Below are positions 8,860-17,778 of a stretch of 64,000 bases of DNA, piece by piece. The stretch's first letter is position 1, and the number at the start of each line of letters is the position of its first letter. This DNA is from Halorubrum sodomense (GTDB taxonomy: Archaea; Halobacteriota; Halobacteria; Halobacteriales; Haloferacaceae), in assembly GCF_900111935.1 (NCBI RefSeq), contig NZ_FOYN01000001.1, positions 542,069 to 606,068 of the forward strand, read 5' to 3'. The notes beneath the pieces are model-generated. The model ran no database searches. It saw only the letters and a list, made by a program, of their open reading frames with translations, and was not told the DNA's origin. A program made the position numbers and the translations under genes.

Positions 8860-9765
8860 ATGAGCAAAGTCGAACGGCGGGTCCGCTCGCTGGTCCGCGA
8901 GGACGGCGAGATGCGGGACGCCCTCGAAACTGTCCTCGAACACGCCAGCGGCGGCGAGGTGCGCTGGGTCGACGTTCGCGACGAGATCACGAGCGGACAG
9001 TGGGGTCGGCTCATCGAGAAGGAGATCCTCATCGACGGCGAGGAGGGGTTCGCGCTGGCCGACCGCGAGGGTATCGAGGCCGGCATGAGAGACGACGACT
9101 CCGGCGGGAGCGACGTGGAGACGCCCGAGACGACCAGCTGGTCGAAATGGGACAAGCTGGCTGGACTCGCGACGCTCGGGGCGTTCGTCGGCTACGCGGT
9201 CGGCCCGGTCCGGAACGCGATCGCCGGCGCCATCGACGTCGTCCTCGGCCCCCTCCTGAACGTCGTCCCCTTCTACGTCGTGATCATGGTCATCGCGCTC
9301 GCGACGGGGCTGTACTCGACGCTGCTCCGCGCCGGGCTCATGGACATGGAGAAGATGAGCGCGTATCAGGACCGGATGAAAGACATTCAGGAGCGCCGGA
9401 AGGAGGCCGAAAAGCGCGACGACGACGAGGCGCTCGACGAGATACAAGAAGAGCAGATGGAGGCGATGGGCGACCAGCTCGGCATGTTCAAAGAGCAGTT
9501 CCGCCCGATGGTGTGGATCATGTTCCTCACCATCCCCGCGTTCCTCTGGATGTTCTGGGTGATCGGCTATCGGGGGTCGACCGCCGCGTACCCGGCGGTC
9601 GCGGATCAGGCGCTCGTCGTCCCGCTCGCCGGCACCGTCACCTGGGACACGGGGATCGTCGGACCGATCCAGATGTGGATCCTCTGGTACTTCCTCTGCT
9701 CGATGGCGTTCACGCAGCTGGTCCAGAAGAGCCTCAACATCGAGATGTCGCCGTCCTCCTCGTAG
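8860..9765 (+). CDS. EMC3/TMCO1-family membrane insertase (DUF106)
   Basis: This 301-residue membrane protein has a soluble N-terminal region (about 1-100), a hydrophobic segment near 105-125 and a second near 137-155. A cytosolic coiled coil rich in Lys, Glu and Met follows (about 160-210). Two more hydrophobic helices lie at about 220-240 and 265-285. This matches the archaeal DUF106 proteins, distant relatives of YidC/Oxa1 that help insert membrane proteins. The coiled coil with its methionine-rich face (QMEAMGDQLGMFKEQF) is the family hallmark. It follows adk and may share its transcript, though a TATA-like TTCTTAA lies at about 8828-8834. Confidence 0.9.
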   Translation: MSKVERRVRSLVREDGEMRDALETVLEHASGGEVRWVDVRDEITSGQWGRLIEKEILIDGEEGFALADREGIEAGMRDDDSGGSDVETPETTSWSKWDKLAGLATLGAFVGYAVGPVRNAIAGAIDVVLGPLLNVVPFYVVIMVIALATGLYSTLLRAGLMDMEKMSAYQDRMKDIQERRKEAEKRDDDEALDEIQEEQMEAMGDQLGMFKEQFRPMVWIMFLTIPAFLWMFWVIGYRGSTAAYPAVADQALVVPLAGTVTWDTGIVGPIQMWILWYFLCSMAFTQLVQKSLNIEMSPSSS

Positions 9766-9791
9766 GCGACGAGCGGACCCTCTCGCGGTTC

Positions 9792-11039
9792 CTACTCGGC
9801 GGCCTCGCCCGCGGCATCGCCGTCGCTTCCCTCGGCCGCGACCTCCTCGGCGACCGCCTCGAACGCCGCGAGGATGACGCGCTTACACGCCTGTCCCTCG
9901 GTGCTCCAGTGGTGGGCGTAATCCAGCATGTCGTCGTAAATGTCGGGCTTACAGCCCGCCGCCTGCGGGTGGCCGCCGCCGTTCACCCGTCCGGCGACCT
10001 CGTGGGCGTGGCGGAAGTCGTCGGACCCGCGGATCGAGGCCGACCCGGCGGGCTTGACGACCACGGCGGCGTCGGCGCCGGCCTCGCGCAGCCGCTCCGC
10101 GACCTCGTTCTGCGAGCAGCGGCCGTAGGTGACCGCGACGCGCCAGCCGCCGACCTCGTGGGTGACCGCGCGGTCGACCGCCAGGTCGATTCGCGCTTCC
10201 TTCTCGACCCGGCGCTCCGCGACGAACGACCGCACCGTCTCGGGGAGGTCGACGCCGTACGCACCGATCACGGCCGCGTACTCCTCGGTGCCGGCCCAGT
10301 AGGAGTAATCAGCGAGGTCGTCGGACCGGGGGTCCTCCTTGATCCAGAGGTCGTGGTCGCGGGTGACTTCGGCGAGTTCGGTCCACCGGTCGTCGAAGGC
10401 GTGCTCCAGCGACCGGAGCGTCACGTCGGCGGTACACTCCTCGTCGGAGTCACCGACGACGAGGTCGACGCCGGCCTCGCGCACCGCGGCGGCGGTCGCG
10501 TCGTCCCACTGGTGGTGGTCGAACCAGCGGATCGCGTCGGTCGACTCCGCGAGCGTCTCGAGCGGCTCCGCAATCCACTCGTAGTCGTCGGGACAGAGGT
10601 CGCAGACGAAGAGATCGACGTCGTCGTCCGCATGCTCGGCGACGCGTTCGAGCGCGGTGTCGATCGAGTACGGGCCCGCCGAGAGCAGCCCGACCGGCGA
10701 CTCGGCGTGGGCGTCGGCGAGGGGGTCGTCGTCCTCCGCGTCCGCTTCCGCCGTTTCGTCCGATTCGTCTTCGCCCTCCGCCAGCCGCGCCGCGATCGCG
10801 TCCTCGAAGGGAGCGACGTCGAGCGCGGCGTCGTACGCCTCGCGGATCATCGCGGCGCAGGCGAGGCCGTCGGCGTCGCCGTCGGCGATCACGACCGCCT
10901 CGCTGCCCTCGATCGCCTCTCGCGCCCGCCGCTCGGCGCGCTCGTCGTCCAGCGAGTCGGGGTAGAAGAACCCCGTCCCCGGCAGCTTCGTGTACCGCGA
11001 GCGGGGGGCGTCCCCCGTCTCGATGAGGTCGTCGTCCAT
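9792..11039 (-). CDS. DHH-family phosphoesterase
   Basis: This 415-residue protein belongs to the DHH/DHHA1 superfamily, which includes RecJ-type exonucleases and c-di-AMP or nanoRNA phosphodiesterases. Visible metal-binding motifs are DGDADGL near residue 55 and WFDHHQW, with the DHHA1 signature GGGHPQAAG near the C-terminus. A low-complexity acidic insert lies between the first two motifs. The substrate is uncertain: no OB-fold or extra nuclease domain is seen, so it may act on short oligonucleotides or cyclic dinucleotides. The gene converges on the EMC3-like gene with a gap of 26 bases and has no operon partner. Confidence 0.88.
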   Translation of the reverse strand: MDDDLIETGDAPRSRYTKLPGTGFFYPDSLDDERAERRAREAIEGSEAVVIADGDADGLACAAMIREAYDAALDVAPFEDAIAARLAEGEDESDETAEADAEDDDPLADAHAESPVGLLSAGPYSIDTALERVAEHADDDVDLFVCDLCPDDYEWIAEPLETLAESTDAIRWFDHHQWDDATAAAVREAGVDLVVGDSDEECTADVTLRSLEHAFDDRWTELAEVTRDHDLWIKEDPRSDDLADYSYWAGTEEYAAVIGAYGVDLPETVRSFVAERRVEKEARIDLAVDRAVTHEVGGWRVAVTYGRCSQNEVAERLREAGADAAVVVKPAGSASIRGSDDFRHAHEVAGRVNGGGHPQAAGCKPDIYDDMLDYAHHWSTEGQACKRVILAAFEAVAEEVAAEGSDGDAAGEAAE

Positions 11040-11127
11040 ACCGTCGAGGCGGGCGGCAGCCGGAAAACTCCGCCGCTCTCGGGGCGGTCGCGCGGCGTCG
11101 CCGTCGCGGTGGGCGGTCGCGCGGCCG

Positions 11128-11592
11128 TCAGATCGTCGTGCGCCGCGGGTCCTCGTCGGTCAGCTGTCGCACCGTCAACACCGGGACCGGGCAGGTCCGG
11201 ACGACGCGCTCGGCGACGGAGCCGATGAGGAAGCGGTTCTCGCCGTGGCGCCCCCGCGTGCCCATCGCGACGAGGTCGGCGTCGACCGAGCGGGCGTACG
11301 CGTCGATCTCCGAGGCCGGGCGCCCCTCGCGGACCTCGATCGTCACGTCGAGGTCGCCGTCGCGGTCGTGCGCGGCGTCGGAGACGCGGTCGAGGGCGTC
11401 GCGTCCCTGATCGTCGAGGGCGTCGCGGAGGTCGTCGCGGACCGTGTCCGGCGACGACTCCACCTCGCCGGCGTCGACGACGTACACCGCGTGGACCTCG
11501 GCGTCGAACCGCGCCGCCACGTCGACCGCGACCGAGACGGCCCGCCGGACGCTGTCGGAGCCGTCGGTCGCGACCACGATGGTGTCGAACAT
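11128..11592 (-). CDS. UspA-type universal stress protein
   Basis: This 154-residue UspA protein begins MFDTIVVATDGSDS and contains the nucleotide-binding motif MGTRGRHGENRFLIGS, followed by PVPVLTVR. It differs from the stress proteins at 7163 and 50598 and is the most canonical of the three. The ATG at 11592 is chosen because the upstream extension runs into the repeat element starting at 11684 and lacks family similarity. It is a single gene, transcribed away from that repeat. Confidence 0.9.
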   Translation of the reverse strand: MFDTIVVATDGSDSVRRAVSVAVDVAARFDAEVHAVYVVDAGEVESSPDTVRDDLRDALDDQGRDALDRVSDAAHDRDGDLDVTIEVREGRPASEIDAYARSVDADLVAMGTRGRHGENRFLIGSVAERVVRTCPVPVLTVRQLTDEDPRRTTI

Positions 11593-11683
11593 GGCCGTCC
11601 GTTCGCCGCAGCGATACCTAAAACCCGGCGGTCGGCGGAGGGGAACGGAGTCGACAGACACGCCGACGCGACGGCGACACGGT

Positions 11684-12040
11684 CTATAAATAGGCGACTG
11701 CGGGGCGGCGGCGCGTGCCTGCGAGGCCGCCTCGCGGCCGAGCAGCACGCGCGAGGGACGCGGCGACCGGAGCGAAGCGGAGGGAGCCGCGAGGCTGGGG
11801 AGGCGTGAGGTGCTGTGCGGGGCGGGACTCGAAGGGGCAGCCGGGATGGCGGCGGAGGCGATGTAAGCACCGCAGGGAGCGAACGTAGTGAGCGACCGAG
11901 GAGCGTGGTTCGAGAGAGCGAAGCTCTCTCGTCATCACGAGACGCCTTCGGCGTCTCGAACGACAGCAAGCGTCCGCCGCCATCCCGGCTGGGGCTTCGG
12001 CGGTGTTCGCCGCCGATCCTCCGTAGACTGTTTATAAATT
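11684..12040 (+). ncRNA. Structured dispersed repeat, copy 1 (candidate RNA)
   Basis: This is copy 1 of a family with copies at 34200-34540 and 52898-53307. It begins at a TATA-like CTATAAATAG (11684-11693). Hairpin I pairs GCGCGTGC (11711-11718) with GCACGCGC (11745-11752) around an inner GGCCGC/GCGGCC stem. A 30-base core at 11791-11820 is identical in copy 2. The long stem pairs CAGCCGGGATGGCGGCGGA (11838-11856) exactly with 11973-11991; two small hairpins lie inside its loop. A GGCTGGGGCTTCGGCGGTGTT module and TTTATAAA (12031-12038) close it. Stem bases differ between copies while pairing is kept, which favours an RNA over a protein. Its function is unknown. Confidence 0.7.
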
Positions 12041-12060
12041 ATTCTGCACGTTCAGTCGCA

Positions 12061-13686
12061 CTACGCCAGGAACACGTGCCGCGGCCGGTCCGCGAGCACG
12101 TCGCGGCCCCACTGGACGGTCTCGGAGAACTCGTCGGAGCGGAAGAACGCCATCGCGTCCTCCTTCGCGTTCCACTGGCTGGCGATGAACATGTCGTTCT
12201 CGTCTTCGACGTTCACCATCAGGTCGGTCTCGACGTGGCCGTCCATCTCCCCCAGCAGCTCGCCGACGTCGTCGAAGGTCTCGACGAACTCCGTCTGGTA
12301 GTCGGGCTTGACGGTGTAGAACATTCCCATCGTGCCGAAGCCGGACTCCTCGCCGGCGCGCGCGACGATGTCGGGCAGCTCGGAGAGGAACCCGGCAGCG
12401 GTCTCGGCCGCCGACGCGGTGTCCCAGATCGAGACCACTGCGGCGCGGTCGGTGTGGCGGCCCTCGTAGACGGCCGTTTTGACGTGGGTGCCGTAGTGGT
12501 CGAAGTTGCCGCGGAGCCCCTCGACCTCGTCGAACAGCGCGTCGGTGTCGGCCTCGCTGTACAGCACGGTGGCGTACACGTCCTCGCCGTGGGGCTTCCC
12601 GGCGTAGATGTCGAGGTCCGCGAGCTCGCCGCGGATGTCGGCGTCGTCGACGCCGTCACCGCCATCGCCGTCGCGATGGCCTCCCTCGTCGCCGTGACCG
12701 TCGCCCTCGCCGTGCGGATGGTCGCCCTCCCCGCCGGTCGCCTCCTCGCCGTGCGGATGGTCGCCGTGAGCCGAGCCGCCGCCCGCGCCGGAGCGGTCGT
12801 GCCCCTCATCGCGGCCGTGCGCGTGGTCGCCGTGGCCGCCGCCCTCGCCGTGGCCGCCGCCCTCGTCGTGCGGATGGCCCGCGCTGTCCGCCTCGGGGAC
12901 GCGGCCGGTCGGGACCGTCCCGCCCGCGAGGAAGGCGTCGAGGTCGCGCGGCGGGAACCGGCGGCCGACGTAGAAGTCGCCGAACTCGCCGTACCGCGAG
13001 GAGGCGGGGTCGAACCGCATCTCGTAGACGATGTCCTTGATGTCGGTCGGGTCGGCGCCGAACAGCGTGACGCCCCACTCGTGGTCGTCGAAGCCGACGG
13101 AGGAGGCGATCACCTGCTTGATCTTGCCGGCGTACTCCTTGCCGACCTCGCCGTGGCCCGCCATCAGCTCGGCGCGCTCCTCGAACTCGAGGTCGTACCA
13201 GTTGTGCTCCTCGCCGCGGCGCTTGCTCATCGGATAGAAGCTGACGTACTCGTCGTCCGGGATCTCGGGCTTCAGCTTCCCCTCGATATACCGGCGGAGC
13301 CCCTCGTCGACGGCGTCGGCGCCCTCCTCAAAGTAGTCGTCGGAGACGTACCCGGACACCTCGGTGACGGAGACGTAGGAGGTCTCCCGTTCGGTGAACT
13401 CCGCGAGCGCGGTGTCCTCGAAGCGGCGCTCGATCGCGGACAGGTCGTCGAGCGCCGGCCGGAAGTGGAGGAACAGGAGGTCGGCCTTGTGCCCGAGCAC
13501 GGAGAACAGCGCGGACTCGCCGTCGTCGGCGTCTGCGACCAGTTCGCGGTGCTTCAGGAAGGCTTCGCCCTCCTCGATAGCCCGCTCCCGTTCGGACTCG
13601 GGCGCCTCGCGCCAGGCGTCCCAGTCGATCGAGCGGAAGTCGTGTAGCGAGAACCACCCTTCGGCGGTCTGTGGAGCCTCGACCAT
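12061..13686 (-). CDS. pitA: PitA-type fusion: chlorite dismutase/coproheme decarboxylase plus monooxygenase-like domain
   Basis: This 541-residue protein has an N-terminal chlorite-dismutase/HemQ domain (about 1-265) and a C-terminal antibiotic-biosynthesis-monooxygenase-like domain (about 360-541). A linker extremely rich in His, Gly, Asp and Glu (about 271-345) joins them. YPMSKRR contains Tyr151, matching the catalytic tyrosine of coproheme decarboxylases, and MAGHG contains His178, matching the proximal heme ligand. The likely role is decarboxylation of coproheme in heme synthesis. The fusion matches haloarchaeal PitA proteins. The ATG at 13686 gives the family-typical N-terminus. A PadR regulator gene is divergent. 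Confidence 0.9.
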   Translation of the reverse strand: MVEAPQTAEGWFSLHDFRSIDWDAWREAPESERERAIEEGEAFLKHRELVADADDGESALFSVLGHKADLLFLHFRPALDDLSAIERRFEDTALAEFTERETSYVSVTEVSGYVSDDYFEEGADAVDEGLRRYIEGKLKPEIPDDEYVSFYPMSKRRGEEHNWYDLEFEERAELMAGHGEVGKEYAGKIKQVIASSVGFDDHEWGVTLFGADPTDIKDIVYEMRFDPASSRYGEFGDFYVGRRFPPRDLDAFLAGGTVPTGRVPEADSAGHPHDEGGGHGEGGGHGDHAHGRDEGHDRSGAGGGSAHGDHPHGEEATGGEGDHPHGEGDGHGDEGGHRDGDGGDGVDDADIRGELADLDIYAGKPHGEDVYATVLYSEADTDALFDEVEGLRGNFDHYGTHVKTAVYEGRHTDRAAVVSIWDTASAAETAAGFLSELPDIVARAGEESGFGTMGMFYTVKPDYQTEFVETFDDVGELLGEMDGHVETDLMVNVEDENDMFIASQWNAKEDAMAFFRSDEFSETVQWGRDVLADRPRHVFLA

Positions 13687-13891
13687 ACTCGGGGTTCGGG
13701 CCCCGCGACTTAGGGGTTTGCGGGTCGTCCCGTAGACCGGAAACGGGGGGACGGTCGCGGGATCCGTCCGTCGGAACTGGGGCCACGATCCGGCGTCGTT
13801 CGCACCGGGAAACCGGTTCGGACGACGTCGCTTCCGGCCGAGCGGCCCCGGAGTCGCCGTGATCGAAACCCTTTCGACGCGACCCCGAAAG

Positions 13892-14497
13892 ATGGAGACG
13901 ATGCGGAAAAGCGGCCCGCCGAAAGGACTGATCTCGTATCTCGTGTTGGAGCTGCTCGACGAGCGTCCCCGATACGGGTACGAGCTGCTCGGTGAGATCA
14001 CCGAGATAAGCGGCGGGCACTGGGAGCCCTCCTACGGCTCCGTCTACCCGATCCTCTACAAGTTCGAGGAGGAGGGCGTCGCCGAGCGCGTCGAGCGCGA
14101 CGACGAGCCCGACCGGAAGTACTTCGCGCTCACCGACGCCGGCCGCGAGGAGCTGGCCGAGAAGCGTCGTGACATCGGCGGCGAGGCGCGGGACTTCGGT
14201 GACGTCGTCCTCGGCTTCTACCACCTGTACGCCGCGCTGGCCACCGACGACCGGTTCGACGTCGACGACGCGGACGCCGACTGGGGCTACTCGGAGCGGT
14301 ACAGCGCGTGGATCGTCGAGCAGATGATCCGCCACCACGAGCGCGACTTCGGCGAGTTCGAGCGGATCGACGCCTCGCCCGAGGAGTTCTACGCCGAGGG
14401 GAACGGAACGGCGGCGGCCGACGCGGAGTCCGAGGCCGAGAGCGCGGACGACCCGGAGGAGTCCGAGGGGGCGTCGTCCGGCGCGGCGGACGACTGA
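13892..14497 (+). CDS. PadR-family transcriptional regulator
   Basis: This 201-residue regulator has the PadR winged helix: LISYLVLELLDERPRYGYEL, then SYGSVYPILYKFEEEG and FALTDAGREEL. A helical dimerisation region and an acidic low-complexity tail (about 175-201) follow. The start is one of two close ATGs (13892 or 13901). An earlier in-frame codon at 13859 lies before promoter-like DNA (ACCCTTTCG). It diverges from pitA with about 205 bases between them and could control it, but that is only positional inference. Ligand unknown. Confidence 0.85.
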   Translation: METMRKSGPPKGLISYLVLELLDERPRYGYELLGEITEISGGHWEPSYGSVYPILYKFEEEGVAERVERDDEPDRKYFALTDAGREELAEKRRDIGGEARDFGDVVLGFYHLYAALATDDRFDVDDADADWGYSERYSAWIVEQMIRHHERDFGEFERIDASPEEFYAEGNGTAAADAESEAESADDPEESEGASSGAADD

Positions 14498-14540
14498 CTC
14501 GCCGCGGCGCGCCCCGCGGGAGACGTCCGCCGCGAGACGG

Positions 14541-15374
14541 CTACCGGTGGAGCAGCCGCCACAGGAGCCCGCCGGGAAGTCCGGCTCGGACGAGTCGGTC
14601 GTACACCCGGTCCGGGAGGACGCGCGCGAGCCGGGGCAGCCACCGCGCCCGGCGGCTCACGCGGTACCGGGTCCCCGGCCGGTCCGCAGTCGTCGCGGTC
14701 ACCACGCGCTCGACGACCGTCTCGACGTCCGTCGCCGCCGGGGAGTACCCCTCGAACGCGCGGTAGGCGTCGGCGTACGGCCCCTCGCCGCTCGGCCCCT
14801 CGTCGCCCGTCGCCTCGCCGTTCTCGGCCTCGACCGCCGTGGCGGCTCGCTCGTTGAAGCCGGTCGGGACGGGCCCCGGTTCGACCAGCGCGACGGCGAC
14901 TCCCCGAGGTCCGACCTCTCGGCGGAGCGCGTCGACGTAGGCATCGAGGCCGGCCTTCGCGGCGCTGTAGGCGCCGTGGTACGGCAGCGCCACCGACCCG
15001 ACCATCGACCCGACGACCACGACGCGGCCGCCCCGCTCGCGCAGCGTCGGCAGCGCCGCGGAAACGGTCGCGTGGACCGCTGTCAGGTTCGTCTCCACCT
15101 GCCGGCGGAACGCCTCGGCCGAGGTGTCCTCGATCGCCGCGATCTCGTAGCCGCCGACGCAGGAGACGACCGCGTCGAGCGGGCGGTCCGCGAGCAGGTC
15201 TCGGACTGCGGCTTCGTCCCGGAGGTCGACCGCGGCGGTCTCGACCGCGTCGGGCAGGGCCGCGAGCCCCTCGGCGTCGCGGTCGACGCCGAGCACGTCG
15301 TGGCCGGCGGCCGCGAGCGATCGCGCGACCCCGCCGCCGATCCCGCCGGCGCCTCCCGTCACGAGAACGTCCAT
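14541..15374 (-). CDS. Short-chain dehydrogenase/reductase
   Basis: This 277-residue SDR enzyme begins MDVLVTGGAGGIGGG, the TGxxxGxG cofactor-binding loop, with Asp after the second strand (VDRDAEG), often seen in NAD-preferring members. The catalytic pair is in YHGAYSAAKAG, preceded by the conserved serine in VVGSMVGS. The substrate cannot be told from sequence. The start at 15374 is the first ATG giving the Rossmann strand at the N-terminus. It converges on the PadR gene. Confidence 0.9.
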   Translation of the reverse strand: MDVLVTGGAGGIGGGVARSLAAAGHDVLGVDRDAEGLAALPDAVETAAVDLRDEAAVRDLLADRPLDAVVSCVGGYEIAAIEDTSAEAFRRQVETNLTAVHATVSAALPTLRERGGRVVVVGSMVGSVALPYHGAYSAAKAGLDAYVDALRREVGPRGVAVALVEPGPVPTGFNERAATAVEAENGEATGDEGPSGEGPYADAYRAFEGYSPAATDVETVVERVVTATTADRPGTRYRVSRRARWLPRLARVLPDRVYDRLVRAGLPGGLLWRLLHR

Positions 15375-15508
15375 GACGGAGCGTCGCGGCGCGCCCAGTA
15401 GACGGTGGCGGTTGGCGGCGTCGGCCGGAGCAGGACCGACCCCGGGACCCGGCGGCGCCGCCCCCGGCCCCCGAAGGCATATATCCGCCACGGGAGATCG
15501 TACGGATC

Positions 15509-15730
15509 ATGTCCACCGACGAGCCGTCCGTCCCGATCGTGTGCGACGAGTGCGAGACGGAGACCCGCGTGCCCCTCGACGACCTCGCGGACGCGCTCGA
15601 GAAACACAACGCCCAGAAACACGACGGCGAGTCCGTCGCCGAGGTCGATCCCGCGATCAAAGACCGCCTCGCCGACCTCGTCGCCGAGGACCTGGGACTG
15701 TTCGACGAGGACGCGGTCGGTGGGGCCTGA
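15509..15730 (+). CDS. Small zinc-finger-like conserved protein
   Basis: This 73-residue acidic protein has CDECE near the N-terminus and HNAQKH about 20 residues later, a possible C2H2-type zinc site. A helical tail follows. I recognise it only as a conserved haloarchaeal small protein. A TATA-like GCATATATCC lies at 15477-15486, about 25 bases before the ATG, consistent with a leaderless transcript. No function is known to me. Confidence 0.75.
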   Translation: MSTDEPSVPIVCDECETETRVPLDDLADALEKHNAQKHDGESVAEVDPAIKDRLADLVAEDLGLFDEDAVGGA

Positions 15731-15943
15731 CCGCCGCCCACGGAGCGATTCCGGCCGACGGGACGATGGGAGCAACAATTGCGTCTATCGGTGACGAAAA
15801 CCGATCGAGAAAATACGTCAAAGAGTGGCTAAGAGCGCCCAAGAGCGTCTGAGACGGGTAATTCTCCGCGTGTCGCCGTCACCGGAATGCGCGTCTGTTG
15901 CTGGTGACGCGAGGGTGTTACCCGTAAGGGTCTTCGCGTACAC

Positions 15944-16972
15944 GTGTACGAATCAGCGCGGACGGCGTCGCGACGGTCCTTCCTCGCGGCCGCGGGCGGA
16001 ACTGCGACGGTCGGCCTCGCCGGCTGTCTCGGTGGCGGAAACGGCGGCGGACTCGACGAACTGACGGTCGCACATATGCCGATCTACCCCGACCTCCAGT
16101 GGTACGTGATGGAGGGCGAGGGGTACTTCTCGGAGATCGACGCCGAGATCACCGGTCAGGAGTTCGGCAACGGGCCGGCGATCGTTCAGGCGCTCGGCGG
16201 CGGGAACATCGATGTCGCGATGTTCGGGATCGTTCCCGCGATGATCGCGATCGATCGCGGGATCGCCGCGCAGGTGACCGCCGCGAACATCCGCGAGCCG
16301 ATGGGGATCATGGCCGAGGAGTCGTTCCACGAGACGTTCGAGCGGCAGGGCGCCGACGCGTTCGCGACGTGGGCGGAGGAGCGGGGCGAGCCGTTCACGT
16401 TCGGCACGTTCCCGCAGGGGAGCGTCCCGGACGTGCTGCTCCGGTACTGGCTCCGCGACGTCGGCGTCGACCCCGCCGAGAACGACAGCGTGGAGATCCT
16501 CGAGATCAACGGCGCGAGCGCGGTGTGGCAGGCGATCGCCAACGACGAGATCGACGGCACATCGATCATGGAGCCGGTGCCGACCATCGCGCAGGCCGAG
16601 GGGTCGTCCGTGACGATGCTCCGGACCGCCGCCGAGGTCCTCCCCGGCCAGCCCGCCGCGGTCACCCTGATGAGCGATGCGGTCCGAGACTCGCCGCTCG
16701 CGGCGCAGTTCCTCGAACAGCACGTCCGCGCGACCGAGTTCATCGACGCGAACCCGGACGCGACCGCGTCCCACGTCGAGGAGGGGATCGGGATGCCGGC
16801 CGACCGCGCGCGGGACGCGCTCGACTCGCCGCTGTCGAACTTCATCACGGACCCCAACGAGATCACGGAGGCGACGCAGGTGTTCTCGGAGTTCGCGGCC
16901 GGTAACGGGCAGATCGACGAGCCGCTGTCGACCGACGCGATATTCGACCTCGAGGTGTACGACTCGCTCTGA
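15944..16972 (+). CDS. ABC transporter substrate-binding lipoprotein (NMT1/SsuA-like)
   Basis: This 342-residue exported lipoprotein has a twin-arginine signal (Arg10-Arg11 in SRRSFLAAAGG) and a lipobox LAGC with Cys28, then a Gly-rich spacer. The mature part is a type II periplasmic-binding fold of the nitrate/sulfonate/taurine/thiamine-precursor group: LTVAHMPIYPDLQWYVMEGEGYF, then GPAIVQALGGGNIDVAMFG. The start is a GTG at 15944. The gene heads a three-gene importer operon, its stop overlapping the permease ATG by one base. The substrate is uncertain within the sulfonate, nitrate and pyrimidine-precursor range. Confidence 0.87.
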   Translation: MYESARTASRRSFLAAAGGTATVGLAGCLGGGNGGGLDELTVAHMPIYPDLQWYVMEGEGYFSEIDAEITGQEFGNGPAIVQALGGGNIDVAMFGIVPAMIAIDRGIAAQVTAANIREPMGIMAEESFHETFERQGADAFATWAEERGEPFTFGTFPQGSVPDVLLRYWLRDVGVDPAENDSVEILEINGASAVWQAIANDEIDGTSIMEPVPTIAQAEGSSVTMLRTAAEVLPGQPAAVTLMSDAVRDSPLAAQFLEQHVRATEFIDANPDATASHVEEGIGMPADRARDALDSPLSNFITDPNEITEATQVFSEFAAGNGQIDEPLSTDAIFDLEVYDSL

Positions 16973-17778
16973 TGGCGACCGAAACCGGACCGCGCGTCGG
17001 GGGCGACGGCGGGGCGTTCGCGAGCGTCGGGCTCGGCGACCGCCGCCGGCTGCTCCGCGGGGCCGCCGGAATTGCGGGCTTCCTCGTCGTCTGGCACGCC
17101 GCCTCGCTCACGCAGGACCCGTTCGTCCTCCCCTCGCCGGTCGCGGTCGGCGGGGCGTTCGTCGGCGAACTCGCGTCCGGCGACATGACGACCGCGCTCC
17201 GTCAGAGCGTCCGCCACTGGGTCCCGGGGACGATCGCCGGGACCGGGCTCGGGGTGGCCGCCGGCGTCGCCTTCGGGTGGAGCCGCCTGCTGGACGACCT
17301 GACGGCGCCGCTCGTCCGGACGCTGCGACCGGTGCCGCCGCTCGCGCTCATCGGCTTCGCGATCGCGTGGTTCGGGATCAACGACTGGGGCGCCGCCTTC
17401 ATCATCGCGGTCGGCGCCTTCTGGATCAACTTCTACGCGTCGTACGGCGCCGTGGAAGGCGTGAGCGACGACCTCCTCGACGTGGGGCGGACGCTGGGCG
17501 TCCGCGGCGACCTCGACGCGGTCCGGTCGATCGTGTTGCCGGCGTCGATGCCGGGGATCATGACCGGGATCCGGACCGGACTGGGCCGGTGCTGGATGCT
17601 CGTCGTCGCCTCGGAGATATTCGGCGTCCCCGGGGTCGGCCGCGAGATAATCCGCGCGAGCAACAACCTCCGCGTCGACCGGGCCATCGCGTACATCCTC
17701 GTGTTGAGCCTGATGTTCCTGATCGTCGACGTGGCGTTCCGCGCGGTCGAACGGCGGGTGTTGGTATGGCGGGCGTGA
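16972..17778 (+). CDS. ABC transporter permease (SsuC/TauC-like)
   Basis: This 268-residue integral membrane protein has about six hydrophobic helices and the BPD_transp_1 coupling loop DVGRTLGVRGDLDAVRSIVLP before the last helices. This pattern is typical of nitrate/sulfonate-type permeases. It overlaps the binding-protein gene by one base and the ATPase gene by 13 bases, so all three form one translationally coupled importer. It should form a homodimeric channel with two copies of the ATPase. Confidence 0.9.
   Translation: MATETGPRVGGDGGAFASVGLGDRRRLLRGAAGIAGFLVVWHAASLTQDPFVLPSPVAVGGAFVGELASGDMTTALRQSVRHWVPGTIAGTGLGVAAGVAFGWSRLLDDLTAPLVRTLRPVPPLALIGFAIAWFGINDWGAAFIIAVGAFWINFYASYGAVEGVSDDLLDVGRTLGVRGDLDAVRSIVLPASMPGIMTGIRTGLGRCWMLVVASEIFGVPGVGREIIRASNNLRVDRAIAYILVLSLMFLIVDVAFRAVERRVLVWRA

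Noticed and set aside
11815-12060. Protein-coding reading of repeat copy 1 and similar peptides in copies 2 and 3
   Set aside because: The frames share short peptides such as SERSER only because the DNA is similar. Length differences between copies are not multiples of three, copy 3 has a stop within the shared part, and changes preserve base pairing instead of codons.
14389-15741. 450-codon minus-strand frame across the SDR gene
   Set aside because: The SDR gene in another frame of the same strand has all expected motifs; this frame is low-complexity.
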